Below, piece by piece: positions 36,078-43,933 of a DNA stretch of 51,036 nt. The stretch is taken from positions 1-51,036 of the forward strand of contig JAEDCN010000016.1 of NCBI GenBank assembly GCA_016294105.1, given 5' to 3'. The stretch's first letter is position 1, and the number at the start of each line of letters is the position of its first letter. The notes under the pieces were generated by a model that was not told where the DNA came from, ran no database searches, and saw only the letters and a program-made list of their open reading frames with translations. The position numbers and the translations under genes are program-made. The stretch is from Treponema sp. (GTDB taxonomy: Bacteria; Spirochaetota; Spirochaetia; Treponematales; Treponemataceae).

Positions 36078-36103
36078 CAACTTAATCATTCTATATATTT
36101 TAT

Positions 36104-36120
36104 TGCAAATATCGTGCCAA
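36104..36120 (-). promoter_or_regulatory. Sigma-54 (RpoN) promoter of the sigma factor gene
   Basis: Minus strand TTGGCACGATATTTGCA matches the sigma-54 consensus (YTGGCACG-N4-TTGCW) at every constrained position, with correct spacing of the -24 GG and -12 GC. The predicted transcript starts near 36093. No sigma-70 box of similar quality lies in this stretch. Confidence 0.8.
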
Positions 36121-36309
36121 CTTTAAATTAAAATCAAACCATTTTTAACTTTTATTATATTTACTTATAATTTAAAGAGATAATTTTATAAAATAAATTT
36201 TATTTCAAAAAAAGATTTTTAAAAGCTTGCCGATAAAAGGTAAAAATCATTATATTTTAAGTAGTTGGTGAGTCAAAAATTTACCTTCATCTTTTTTCTA
36301 CAGAAAAAA
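36121..36309. other. AT-rich intergenic DNA
   Basis: No gene is seen. The stretch is very AT-rich and likely curved or easily melted. An inverted repeat AAGGTAAA ... TTTACCTT (36237-36244 and 36280-36287) is the only recognisable structure. Confidence 0.5.
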
Positions 36310-36406
36310 TGTATCATTTTGATACAGCACCCTATTTCCCTCCTGCTATTGTATCATTTTGACCCAACTATAAAACAGTTTTTATTCCCTGTGTTTTTTT
36401 GACACA
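36310..36406. promoter_or_regulatory. Three 17-bp dyads at exact 40-bp spacing
   Basis: Copies start at 36310 (TGTATCATTTTGATACA, perfect 7-3-7 palindrome), 36350 (TGTATCATTTTGACCCA) and 36390 (TGTGTTTTTTTGACACA). Shared core is TGT-N11-ACA in copies 1 and 3. Centres are about 155, 115 and 75 bp before the groES transcript start and 225-305 bp before the sigma-54 start. They do not match CIRCE or HspR sites. Confidence 0.75.
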
Positions 36407-36437
36407 TTTTTCCTAAAAATATATTTCCTTGATTTTC

Positions 36438-36466
36438 TTGACGAAGGGAGCATTTGTACGTATATT
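36438..36466 (+). promoter_or_regulatory. groES: groES promoter (sigma-70 type)
   Basis: TTGACG (36438), 17 bases, TATATT (36461-36466); predicted start near 36473, leader of about 34 bases with GGAGG before the ATG. A degenerate fourth dyad-like sequence overlaps the -35 box. Confidence 0.7.
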
Positions 36467-36506
36467 TTATAATAGAAAATAGCTAAAATCCTATGGAGGA
36501 CAGTAT

Positions 36507-36773
36507 ATGAAGGTTATCCCTTTAGCGGATCGTGTTTTGGTTAAGACAGAAAAAACAGAGTCCAAGACTGCCAGCGGAATCATCATTCCCGACACAGCCC
36601 AGGAAAAGACTCAGGTTGCTGTTGTAATTGCAGTTGGAGATGACAAGGAAAAAATCAAGGTAAAGGATGGAGATCGGATTATGTACGACAAGTACTCCGG
36701 TACAAACATCAAGATTGACGGTGAGGATCACTTGATTTTGAAGGCTGACGACATTATCGCCATCATCAAGTAA
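36507..36773 (+). CDS. groES: Co-chaperonin GroES
   Basis: 88 residues, slightly shorter than the usual 95. Start VIPLADRVLVKTEKTESKTASGIIIPDTAQEK includes the mobile loop (about 16-32) that binds GroEL; the end DHLILKADDIIAIIK is typical. It caps the GroEL chamber. groEL is not adjacent: the gene is followed by a terminator, so the two chaperonin genes are separate in this genome. Divergent from the sigma factor gene. Confidence 0.97.
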   Translation: MKVIPLADRVLVKTEKTESKTASGIIIPDTAQEKTQVAVVIAVGDDKEKIKVKDGDRIMYDKYSGTNIKIDGEDHLILKADDIIAIIK

Positions 36774-36792
36774 AAAAAACACAAAAAAATAA

Positions 36793-36846
36793 AGACCATT
36801 GCCACAAAGGATTTTGTACAGTCCTCTGTTGCAATGGCTTTTTTTT
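36793..36846. terminator. Bidirectional terminator of groES and the TPR lipoprotein gene
   Basis: Long stem ACCATTGC-C-ACA-A-AGGA / TCCT-C-TGT-T-GCAATGG-C with T runs on both strands. Confidence 0.88.
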
Positions 36847-36860
36847 ATAAAAACAAAATA

Positions 36861-38615
36861 CTACTTTGTTCCAGGAGCACGAATCTGCATGATTTTTGCA
36901 TCCTGATGATAAGGATTATATTTCAGGCAGCTTTCCAAGGACAACTTTGCCGCCTCAGTAAAACCAGTTTGGTACTGAAGCCATGCTAAGCGATACAAAA
37001 TATCAGCCTTTTCCTTGGAGGTGGCGGCAAGACCTGCAGCTTGAGTATACACATCCCAAGCCTCGTCGTATTTTCTTGATCCAGCATACAGCTCCCCAAG
37101 ATTTATCAAAACAGGAATTTCCACTTCGTAGCTATTGGTAGAAGCCAGCTTGGGATAGCGAAGACTTTGATCAGCCAGCAAGGACTCAAACAGCTGAAGG
37201 GCCAGCTCAATGTCCACAACTCCACCAGCGCCCACCACAGAAAAATAGGCGGCACACTCACATTCCTTTACAGAAAACTTATTCTGCAACTCCTTATAAT
37301 CTGCAGTTTCGAAGCGACTGATTAAGGAAGCATCAAACACACGGCGAGCCTCATCCTGATAACCCAAGGAAATCAGTGCGGGAACCAGAGCTTCTACTAG
37401 TTTTTCACTATTGGCAGCAGTTCCGCCGCTATAGGCTTCCAGCAAAAGCCACAGGGCAGCTTCCTTTTCTTCCTTTGTCATGTTAGGATTCACGTCGGGA
37501 CGAACCCTGTAGGTATAGGAAAGGGCTGCGGTATAAGCAGAATTCGTTCGCTGATGGGAAGCTTCCAGCAAATCCAACACCTGAGCTGGAGTGGTTTTAG
37601 GTAACATGTCGTAGGCAATCATACCGGCGGAACGAAGCTTTGTCTCACGCAAGGCCTTGGCAAGATTATTTTCCTGGGGAACCTTTTGCACCTGCAAGGC
37701 CATTTCCATCAAGGCTCCCAAACCTTCCTCATTGTCGGGATACAGCTCTAAAAGCCGGTTCAAGGCCACAGACTCTTGCACCAAATCATTTGAGTTTCGT
37801 GCATCCTTGGCACCGTTCAAGTACAGCTGGGCAGGTAACTCCGTTTCACCTTGAGCAATCAAGGCTTCACGAACTCGCCGACCTCGGTCCACATCACCTA
37901 AAATGGTGTGGATATCAGAGGCCAAAAGCAAATACTCTGTAGAACGGGCTGTTCCCAACAAGCTCAAATAGTCCAAGGCCTGGGAATATTTTTTTCCGTC
38001 ATAAGCAGCATAGGCCCAAAACAAGGGATCTGAAAGATTAGCTCCCTGTCCGTACTCCAATGCTTGCTGAAAGTTACCTGTGGCGGCACAAACCACCGCT
38101 GCATTTTGAAGCCACTTGTCATTTTGTGTAGAAAGATAAGCAGAAGCATAGACAGAAGCAAAATCTTCAGACAAATAATCCACAGAGGACTTTCCTCCTG
38201 CCTCCTCCAGCTGAAACAGTGAAAGAAGAGAAGCAAATTCCGTTCCCGCTAGCTTCTTTGCCTGACTTTTAGCTTGAGACAGAGAATCATACTGATATAA
38301 AAACCAACTGTATACGGCCTTCAACTCAGTATTTTCAGAATGATCCCGTATGCCAGCCTTTAAGGTTTTTTCAGCTTCTTTTGTGTCACCGATTTTAATC
38401 TGCCGCTTGTAGATACCCAAGAACTGCAGGGGACTTTGTGCAGAATCTCGTGCAGACTTTAGCACCTTGGAAGCTGAACCTCCATCACCAGTGGTGATAT
38501 AAAGATCAGCTGCTTCCAAGAGGGCATTAAAAGACAAGGCCTCCTTTTTGAGGCCACAGGAAGCAAGAAGGAAAATCATACAACAAATTACAAAACAACT
38601 TCCCTTCTTTATCAT
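36861..38615 (-). CDS. TPR-repeat lipoprotein
   Basis: 584 residues. Leader ends in LLASC, Cys20 likely lipidated. The rest is helical with TPR-like pairs throughout; clear ones are near the C-terminus (PVLINLGELYAGSRKYDEAWDVYTQAAGLA, then ILYRLAWLQYQTGFTEAAKLSLESCLKYNP). Probably a scaffold on the periplasmic face of an envelope membrane. ATG at 38615 has GGAGG upstream and lies one base after the nusB stop, so translation is coupled. Partner unknown. Confidence 0.82.
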   Translation of the reverse strand: MIKKGSCFVICCMIFLLASCGLKKEALSFNALLEAADLYITTGDGGSASKVLKSARDSAQSPLQFLGIYKRQIKIGDTKEAEKTLKAGIRDHSENTELKAVYSWFLYQYDSLSQAKSQAKKLAGTEFASLLSLFQLEEAGGKSSVDYLSEDFASVYASAYLSTQNDKWLQNAAVVCAATGNFQQALEYGQGANLSDPLFWAYAAYDGKKYSQALDYLSLLGTARSTEYLLLASDIHTILGDVDRGRRVREALIAQGETELPAQLYLNGAKDARNSNDLVQESVALNRLLELYPDNEEGLGALMEMALQVQKVPQENNLAKALRETKLRSAGMIAYDMLPKTTPAQVLDLLEASHQRTNSAYTAALSYTYRVRPDVNPNMTKEEKEAALWLLLEAYSGGTAANSEKLVEALVPALISLGYQDEARRVFDASLISRFETADYKELQNKFSVKECECAAYFSVVGAGGVVDIELALQLFESLLADQSLRYPKLASTNSYEVEIPVLINLGELYAGSRKYDEAWDVYTQAAGLAATSKEKADILYRLAWLQYQTGFTEAAKLSLESCLKYNPYHQDAKIMQIRAPGTK

Positions 38616-38616
38616 A

Positions 38617-39060
38617 TTACTTCCCTCCAAGTTCTTTTTTAATATTATCAAGAACTGCATTCACAAACTTAAAGGAATCATCTGAACCGTATTCCTTTGA
38701 AATATCCACCGCCTCGTTGATAACGATGGAAGGATGCAAGTCCTTTTGGTACAGCAGTGGATACACACTGATTCTCAAAATCGCCAAATCCACCTTATTG
38801 ATTCTTTGGAATTCCCAAGAATCAAGATGCCTCCGAATCAAAGCATCGATTTCTTCTATATGCTCTATGGTTCCAGCCACCAGCAACCGAGCGAAGGTTT
38901 CGCTTTCCTTTGGCTGTGTTGAAACTTCCCCAGCATCCTCTCCCTCCTGGCCAAATGCATGAACCCAAGGAAAATCCATCAAGGATGCCACATCTTTATT
39001 GCCCATATCCCAGGAAAACAATGCCTGGAAGGCTAAAATCCGTCCCTTTCTTCGTGCCAC
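38617..39060 (-). CDS. nusB: Transcription antitermination factor NusB
   Basis: 147 residues, all-helical NusB fold: RRKGRILAFQALFSWDMG at the start, RINKVDLAILRISVYPLLY in the middle and VVINEAVDISKEYGSDDSFKFVNAVLDNI near the end. Binds boxA RNA with S10 to prevent early termination in rRNA operons. GTG start with AGGA overlapping the stop of the SurA-like gene. Second gene of a three-gene unit. Confidence 0.95.
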   Translation of the reverse strand: MARRKGRILAFQALFSWDMGNKDVASLMDFPWVHAFGQEGEDAGEVSTQPKESETFARLLVAGTIEHIEEIDALIRRHLDSWEFQRINKVDLAILRISVYPLLYQKDLHPSIVINEAVDISKEYGSDDSFKFVNAVLDNIKKELGGK

Positions 39061-39066
39061 GTTGTC

Positions 39067-40149
39067 CTACCAATTTTCCAGCAATTTATCCAAGGCAGAA
39101 CCAGACTTTACCATCTGGAAGTTGCTTGAAGTACGCAACTCCTTGGTTAGATCCTGGGCAGCTTGGGCCATAAATTGATTCTGCTGCTGAGCAGTCAAAT
39201 TCTGGCGAATATATTCGTAAATAGTCATAGTGGAGTCCGGCTGAACCACGTCGCTGAGCTCCAGCATCTTGGCACCGTACTTGTTGCGGATAATGTAGAA
39301 CTGGAAATCATCAGCGGTGGAAGTAATTTCAGAAACATAATCCACATTCTTGGTGAACAGATCCAGCAATACCTGATAGGTAATGCCCAGCTGCTGAGCT
39401 GCCTGGTTATTTTTGCTCACATACAAATCTCCAGCCTGATATCCGTTGTCTGCCTTTTGGGCAGCCTTCAGCTTGTCTGGAGTAGTTTTCTTGCTCTTGA
39501 TTTCCTCGTAGATGGAGGTAATCTTCTTTTGAGCAGCCTTTTCGTCCTTTCCTTTGGGAACAAGCACCAAGAACAGCTTGAGAATATCATTCTGAACAAA
39601 GGAAGCCTTGTTCATCTCGTAAAAGGCACGGATGTCACTGTCGGTGGGAACCACGGAAGCCAGCTCAGACTGCTTCAGGGAAAAAATATAACGGCTTACC
39701 AAAAGCTGGTTTTTCATGTAGGCCTTGTACTCGCTGAGAGTCATGCCCACCTGAGCCTTGATGTACTGGTCCAGAGACATACCTGTTTGCTGCTGGATAA
39801 TCTGAGCCAGCTGAGCTTCGGTAAGCTTTTGACCAATTTGCTGTGCCATGTTTTCGAGAAAATAGTCATTTACCTCGGAATCGGTTACATTGATGCCGGC
39901 CTTCTGTGCAGCCTGAACAACAAGCACCTCATCTATCATCGCATCTAGAATTTCTTTTTTCTGCTCCACGGTAAAAGAGGCCATCCCTGTTTGCAACTTG
40001 TAGGACTCCACACGACTTTTTAGCTGCTTGAGAGTAATTGACTCTGACTTGTTCAGTTTGATGTTGGCCAAGGGCTGCAAATCAGCCTGGGCAAAGGCCA
40101 GCACACCACTGACAAGAAGAAGTACGCTACAGAGAGCTATTCGTTTCAT
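39067..40149 (-). CDS. SurA/PpiC-like periplasmic chaperone
   Basis: 360 residues with a signal peptide (about 1-20, cut after AFA). A SurA-N-like helical region is at about 40-190 (EILDAMIDEVLVVQAAQKAGINVTDSEVNDYF), then a divergent parvulin domain at about 185-305 (DILKLFLVLVPKG to FQFYIIRNKYG). Parvulin active-site residues are not clear, so it may be a chaperone without isomerase activity. GAGGAG before the ATG. Such proteins escort outer-membrane proteins. First gene of the surA-like/nusB/TPR unit. Confidence 0.82.
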   Translation of the reverse strand: MKRIALCSVLLLVSGVLAFAQADLQPLANIKLNKSESITLKQLKSRVESYKLQTGMASFTVEQKKEILDAMIDEVLVVQAAQKAGINVTDSEVNDYFLENMAQQIGQKLTEAQLAQIIQQQTGMSLDQYIKAQVGMTLSEYKAYMKNQLLVSRYIFSLKQSELASVVPTDSDIRAFYEMNKASFVQNDILKLFLVLVPKGKDEKAAQKKITSIYEEIKSKKTTPDKLKAAQKADNGYQAGDLYVSKNNQAAQQLGITYQVLLDLFTKNVDYVSEITSTADDFQFYIIRNKYGAKMLELSDVVQPDSTMTIYEYIRQNLTAQQQNQFMAQAAQDLTKELRTSSNFQMVKSGSALDKLLENW

Positions 40150-40199
40150 TCAAAACTCCTCTATGGGCTAATTGAAAATTAAGAGAATCTTAAAAAATC

Positions 40200-40228
40200 T
40201 AATTAGCGTGAAATAATCTACAGTACAA
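40200..40228 (-). promoter_or_regulatory. Putative promoter of the SurA-like/nusB/TPR unit
   Basis: Minus strand TTGTAC, 17 bases, TAATTA, 51 bp before the start codon. In the same 122-bp gap CTTTGGG / CCCAAAG form a hairpin (40233-40259 region) after alaS, with no T run on the minus strand. Confidence 0.4.
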
Positions 40229-40271
40229 ACAGCAGTCTTTGGGCAATGTTACATCACCCAAAGCTACTTTT

Positions 40272-42056
40272 TTAGGAAATTACAGCCCGAATACGGCGAA
40301 CACCAGCAGAAGAAGACTGTTCCTTCTGGATCTTGAACTTACCAATAAGTCCAGTGTGCTCCACGTGGGGTCCACCACATACTTCCTTGGAGAAATCGCC
40401 GATGGAATAAACCTTTACCCTATCCTCGTACTTTTCACCGAACAAGGCAGTGGCACCAGAACTCTTGGCCACCTCCAAGTCCATGATTTCCATAGAAACA
40501 GGCAAATCCTTTTGAATCTGCTGGTTTACAATGTCCTCTACCTGCTGCACCTCTTCCTTTGTCATGGGAGCAGGATGGGAGAAGTCAAAGCGCATACGGT
40601 CGGCAGTGATATTGGATCCCTTCTGAGCCACGTGATCACCCAGCACCATCTTAAGGGCCTTGTGCAACAGGTGGGTGGCAGTGTGGTACTTGGTGGTGAT
40701 TTCAGACTGCTCTGCCAAACCACCCTTAAATGCACCTGCACTTTGGGTGCGGGAAAGCTCTTGGTGCTTCTTTTCGGCTTCCTTAAAGCCTTCCTTGTCT
40801 ACGGTAAAGCCACTTTCTGCAGCCAACTCCTCGGTCAACTCAATGGGGAAACCAAAGGTATCATAAAGGCGGAAGGCAACACGGCCAGGAATCTCCTTCT
40901 TTGGATTCTTCATCAGGTTGGGAAGCAGCTTTTCAAACTCAGCCTCACCCTTTCGCAGGGTTTCACCGAACTTCTTTTCTTCAGCCTGCAGCTCACTTAA
41001 TATCTTTTCGGCATTCTCTGCCAACTCAGGATAGGGTCCCTTGAAATTTTCAATAACCAGCTGGGCAAGTCCTGGCAAAAATGCTTCTTGAATGCCAAGC
41101 TTCTTTCCGTGGCGAACCATACGGCGAATCAGACGACGAAGCACGTAGCCAGCTCCCACATTGGAGGGCACTACACCTTTGGGGTCTCCCAAGATAAATA
41201 CGGAGGCACGGAGGTGGTCTGCAATTACACGGACGCTGCGATCCTGCTCCTCGGTGGTGCCGTAGCTATAACCAGAAAGCTTTTCCACTCCCTGAATAAC
41301 AGGCTGGAAGATTTCTGTCTGATACACACTGGTTTTACCAGCCAAAATGGTGGTGGTTCGCTCAAGTCCCATTCCAGTGTCTACATTCTGCTTGGGCAGC
41401 TTTACCAAGGTGTTTTCGTCAACACGATTGTATTCCATGAACACGTTGTTCCAGATTTCCATCCAGTTGGCACTATCGGTACTCTTGTTGGAACCTGGAC
41501 CAGGCTTTCCCTCTCCTACCCAGTAGAAGATTTCGGTGTCGGGACCACAAGGGCCTGTAGGACCAGCTGCCCACCAGTTGTCGCTGGCTGGCAGGAAGGC
41601 GATTCTGTCTTCTGGCATTCCAACTTCTTTCCAATAAGAAGCAGATTCCTCGTCACGGGGAGCATTTTCGTCTCCAGCAAAAACGGTAACGGAAAGCAGC
41701 TCTGGGTCAAGAGCCAGCCAGTTCTTGGAGGTTAAAAACTCATAACTGAAGGCAATGGATTCCTTCTTGAAATAGTCTCCCAAGGACCAGTTTCCCAGCA
41801 TTTCAAAGCAGGTTAGGTGACTAGTATCTCCAACCTCATCAATATCTCCCGTACGAACACATTTTTGGTAGTCCACCAAACGAGTGCCTGCAGGGTGAGT
41901 TTCTCCCATCAAATAGGGAACAAGAGGATGCATTCCTGCTGTGGTAAACAAAACGGAAGGATCATTTTCTGGAATCAATGACTTGCCAGAAATCTCAACG
42001 TGGTTTTTCGTCTTGAAAAACTCGATATATTTTGTACGTAATTCGTTAGCTGTCAT
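40272..42056 (-). CDS. alaS: Alanyl-tRNA synthetase, short spirochaete form
   Basis: 594 residues. Class II core at the N-terminus (FFKTKNHVEISGKSLIPENDPSVLFTTAGM, then CVRTGDIDEVGDTSHLTCFEMLGNWSLGDYF). Editing-domain zinc ligands His458, His462 (HTATH), Cys560 and His564 (CGGPH). It ends soon after, so the C-terminal C-Ala domain found in most bacteria (total about 875) is absent, a known trait of Borrelia and Treponema enzymes. ATG at 42056; the frame extends 27 codons into repeats. Only a weak AGAAG precedes it. Confidence 0.96.
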   Translation of the reverse strand: MTANELRTKYIEFFKTKNHVEISGKSLIPENDPSVLFTTAGMHPLVPYLMGETHPAGTRLVDYQKCVRTGDIDEVGDTSHLTCFEMLGNWSLGDYFKKESIAFSYEFLTSKNWLALDPELLSVTVFAGDENAPRDEESASYWKEVGMPEDRIAFLPASDNWWAAGPTGPCGPDTEIFYWVGEGKPGPGSNKSTDSANWMEIWNNVFMEYNRVDENTLVKLPKQNVDTGMGLERTTTILAGKTSVYQTEIFQPVIQGVEKLSGYSYGTTEEQDRSVRVIADHLRASVFILGDPKGVVPSNVGAGYVLRRLIRRMVRHGKKLGIQEAFLPGLAQLVIENFKGPYPELAENAEKILSELQAEEKKFGETLRKGEAEFEKLLPNLMKNPKKEIPGRVAFRLYDTFGFPIELTEELAAESGFTVDKEGFKEAEKKHQELSRTQSAGAFKGGLAEQSEITTKYHTATHLLHKALKMVLGDHVAQKGSNITADRMRFDFSHPAPMTKEEVQQVEDIVNQQIQKDLPVSMEIMDLEVAKSSGATALFGEKYEDRVKVYSIGDFSKEVCGGPHVEHTGLIGKFKIQKEQSSSAGVRRIRAVIS

Positions 42057-42093
42057 AATGCTTCTATAATAGTTTTCATAAGGCTCTCTGTCA

Positions 42094-42222
42094 AGCCAAA
42101 CCAGAAAAGGGTAAAGGTTTGGATCTAGCCAAACCAAAAAAGGGCAAAGGTTTGGATCTAGCCAAACCAGAAAAGGGCAAAGGTTTGGATCTAGCCAAAC
42201 CAGAAATGACCAAAGCTTGGTG
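42094..42222. repeat. 33-bp tandem repeats with hairpin potential upstream of alaS
   Basis: Three near-identical 33-bp units (42094-42126, 42127-42159, 42160-42192) and a fourth, degenerate one. Each has CCAAACC-N13-GGTTTGG; across unit boundaries GGTTTGG-ATCTAG-CCAAACC can pair instead. They begin 38 bp before the alaS start, so would be in its leader if transcribed from further upstream. Confidence 0.85.
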
Positions 42223-42346
42223 AAGGCACGGGTTTATCTGGAAAGATTTTATGGAAAAACAATTTTTCCCTTGAATAGATTCCACTTTTCTTTCATACTT
42301 GAAGGAAGTCATTTTACAGGTTTACAGTCGATTTTGGAGTTATTTT

Positions 42347-43204
42347 ATGGAAATTATTGCCAATCCTCTCAGTGGAAAAAATCAGGGAGCAGAAATTATT
42401 CAGCAGGTAAAAAAATACCTAGAAGGAAGAAATATTCCATACAATCTGCATCTCACTCAGGAGCAAGGACATGGGCAATATCTTGCCAGAGAATTATGCC
42501 GAAAGGGAGCCAGTACCATTGTGGCTATTGGTGGAGATGGTACCTTTCACGAAGTTTTGAACGGCATGGACTTTGAAAAAAGCCGACTGGGATTGATTCC
42601 TTCTGGCAGAGGCAATGATTATGCCACAGGCACTGGCATCAGCAGGAATCCCATAGAAGCGCTAGCCCCCATCATAGCGGGAATTCAGGATGAAACGGAT
42701 TACATTCAGGTGGGAAAGGTCCGCTGCTTGAACGTGGGTGGAACAGGACTTGACGTGGTGGTGCTGGAGCATACCGCCAATAAAGAAAATTCAATTTCGT
42801 ATGCCACCTCCTTGGTGCGTTGCTTACTAAAGTTTCAATCCTATCCAATTCAGGTTCAGGTGGAAGGCGAGACCAAAAGCTATGATTGCGTTATGGCAGC
42901 AGTTTGTAATGGCTCCTTGTTTGGAGGTGGCATGAAGCTCTGTCCTCCAGCAAACAATCGTGATGGTTTAATTGATTTGATTATTATCTGTAAGCCACCT
43001 CGTGTTCCCACCCTGGCCATTATGCCCTCATTTGTAAAGGGCAAGCACATGGGCAAAAGCTATGTAACCCACCTGCGCTGCACCGACGTGAAAATTACCA
43101 CCCCCGCCCCCATAGAGCTGGACGGAGAAATTTACCAAGGACTAGATTTTGACGCTCGCATTGTACCTGGTGGCTGCAAAACCTTTGCAACTAGAATGAG
43201 GTAA
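42347..43204 (+). CDS. Diacylglycerol/sphingolipid kinase-family protein (DagK/YegS)
   Basis: 285 residues. Start MEIIANPLSGKNQGAEII, nucleotide loop IGGDGTFHEVLNG (GGDGT at 62-66), GRGND at 87-91, and a C-terminal beta domain with FGGGMKLCPPANNRDGLIDLIII. Soluble lipid kinase that phosphorylates diacylglycerol or related lipids, feeding phospholipid recycling. ATG at 42347 has GGAG upstream; an earlier in-frame ATG has none. Confidence 0.92.
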   Translation: MEIIANPLSGKNQGAEIIQQVKKYLEGRNIPYNLHLTQEQGHGQYLARELCRKGASTIVAIGGDGTFHEVLNGMDFEKSRLGLIPSGRGNDYATGTGISRNPIEALAPIIAGIQDETDYIQVGKVRCLNVGGTGLDVVVLEHTANKENSISYATSLVRCLLKFQSYPIQVQVEGETKSYDCVMAAVCNGSLFGGGMKLCPPANNRDGLIDLIIICKPPRVPTLAIMPSFVKGKHMGKSYVTHLRCTDVKITTPAPIELDGEIYQGLDFDARIVPGGCKTFATRMR

Positions 43205-43253
43205 AAACTTTCTCCATAAAATCCCTTATTCCCAATTCCTTCATTTCCCTTCT

Positions 43254-43282
43254 TTGACCATTTCTCAATTTTATGGTATACT
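43254..43282 (+). promoter_or_regulatory. carD promoter
   Basis: TTGACC, 17 bases, TATACT. The carD ATG starts nine bases after the -10 box, so the leader would be two or three bases or none. Confidence 0.75.
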
Positions 43283-43291
43283 AGAACTATC

Positions 43292-43933
43292 ATGAGCAGT
43301 CTTGAGTATAAATTCCAGATCGATCAGAAGGTTGTGTATCCCAGCCAGGGTGTAGGCAAAATCACAAATATTACTGAGAAAAAATTCAAGGATCAGATGA
43401 TTAACTACTACGTCATCTATCTTGCAGTCTCAGATATGGTGGTTATGGTTCCTGTGGATAAGGTGGACGAATTGGGAATTCGAGCCATTGTTTCTGCAGA
43501 GGAAGCACAAAAAGCCATTGATATGATGGCAGAGGAAGTAGAGCCAATTACTTCCGACTGGAAATTGCGGTACCAGATGAATCTGGACTTGCTGAAAAAG
43601 GGAAGCGTACTTGATATTGCCACCATCGTTCGCTGTCTGTACCACAGAAGCAAGGTAAAGGAATTGCCAATTCTTGAACGAAAGCTCTATGATTCAGCAA
43701 AGAAGCTGCTGGAGGATGAGATTTCCTTTGCCTTGGATATGAATCCTAAAGAGGTGGAAGCCATTCTCTTGTCAAAGCTGGAGCCACTGGGATTGGTACG
43801 TGATGCAAAGAATTCTTCCATTTCTAGTAGTTTTGACGATGATGATGAATACATCGATGAAGATGATGACAGCATCATTCCCGATGATGATGAAGACGAT
43901 GATGACGATGACGGAGATGGAGACGAGGAATAA
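43292..43933 (+). CDS. CarD-family RNA polymerase-binding regulator with acidic tail
   Basis: 213 residues. N-terminal RNA polymerase interaction (Tudor-like) domain at about 8-70: FQIDQKVVYPSQGVGKITNI. Helical C-terminal domain to about 165, then an Asp/Glu tail (about 178-213). CarD proteins steady the open promoter complex; known forms in Thermus and mycobacteria lack such a tail. No Shine-Dalgarno; its promoter predicts a leaderless mRNA. The tail is encoded by a GAT/GAC-rich tract that overlaps the start of ispDF. Confidence 0.88.
   Translation: MSSLEYKFQIDQKVVYPSQGVGKITNITEKKFKDQMINYYVIYLAVSDMVVMVPVDKVDELGIRAIVSAEEAQKAIDMMAEEVEPITSDWKLRYQMNLDLLKKGSVLDIATIVRCLYHRSKVKELPILERKLYDSAKKLLEDEISFALDMNPKEVEAILLSKLEPLGLVRDAKNSSISSSFDDDDEYIDEDDDSIIPDDDEDDDDDDGDGDEE

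Noticed and set aside
36310..36406. CIRCE element for HrcA control of groES
   Set aside because: CIRCE is TTAGCACTC-N9-GAGTGCTAA; the dyads here share neither arms nor spacing.
39163..39948. 261-codon plus-strand open frame opposite the SurA-like gene
   Set aside because: Antisense shadow; no initiation signal.
40233..40262. alaS terminator
   Set aside because: The CTTTGGG/CCCAAAG hairpin has its T run on the plus strand only, so it does not fit the leftward alaS transcript.
42094..42222. CRISPR array
   Set aside because: The 33-bp units are directly adjacent without unique spacers and no cas gene is present.
42057..42346. T-box riboswitch before alaS
   Set aside because: No T-box sequence (TGGNACCGCG-like) or specifier stem was seen, only the short repeats.
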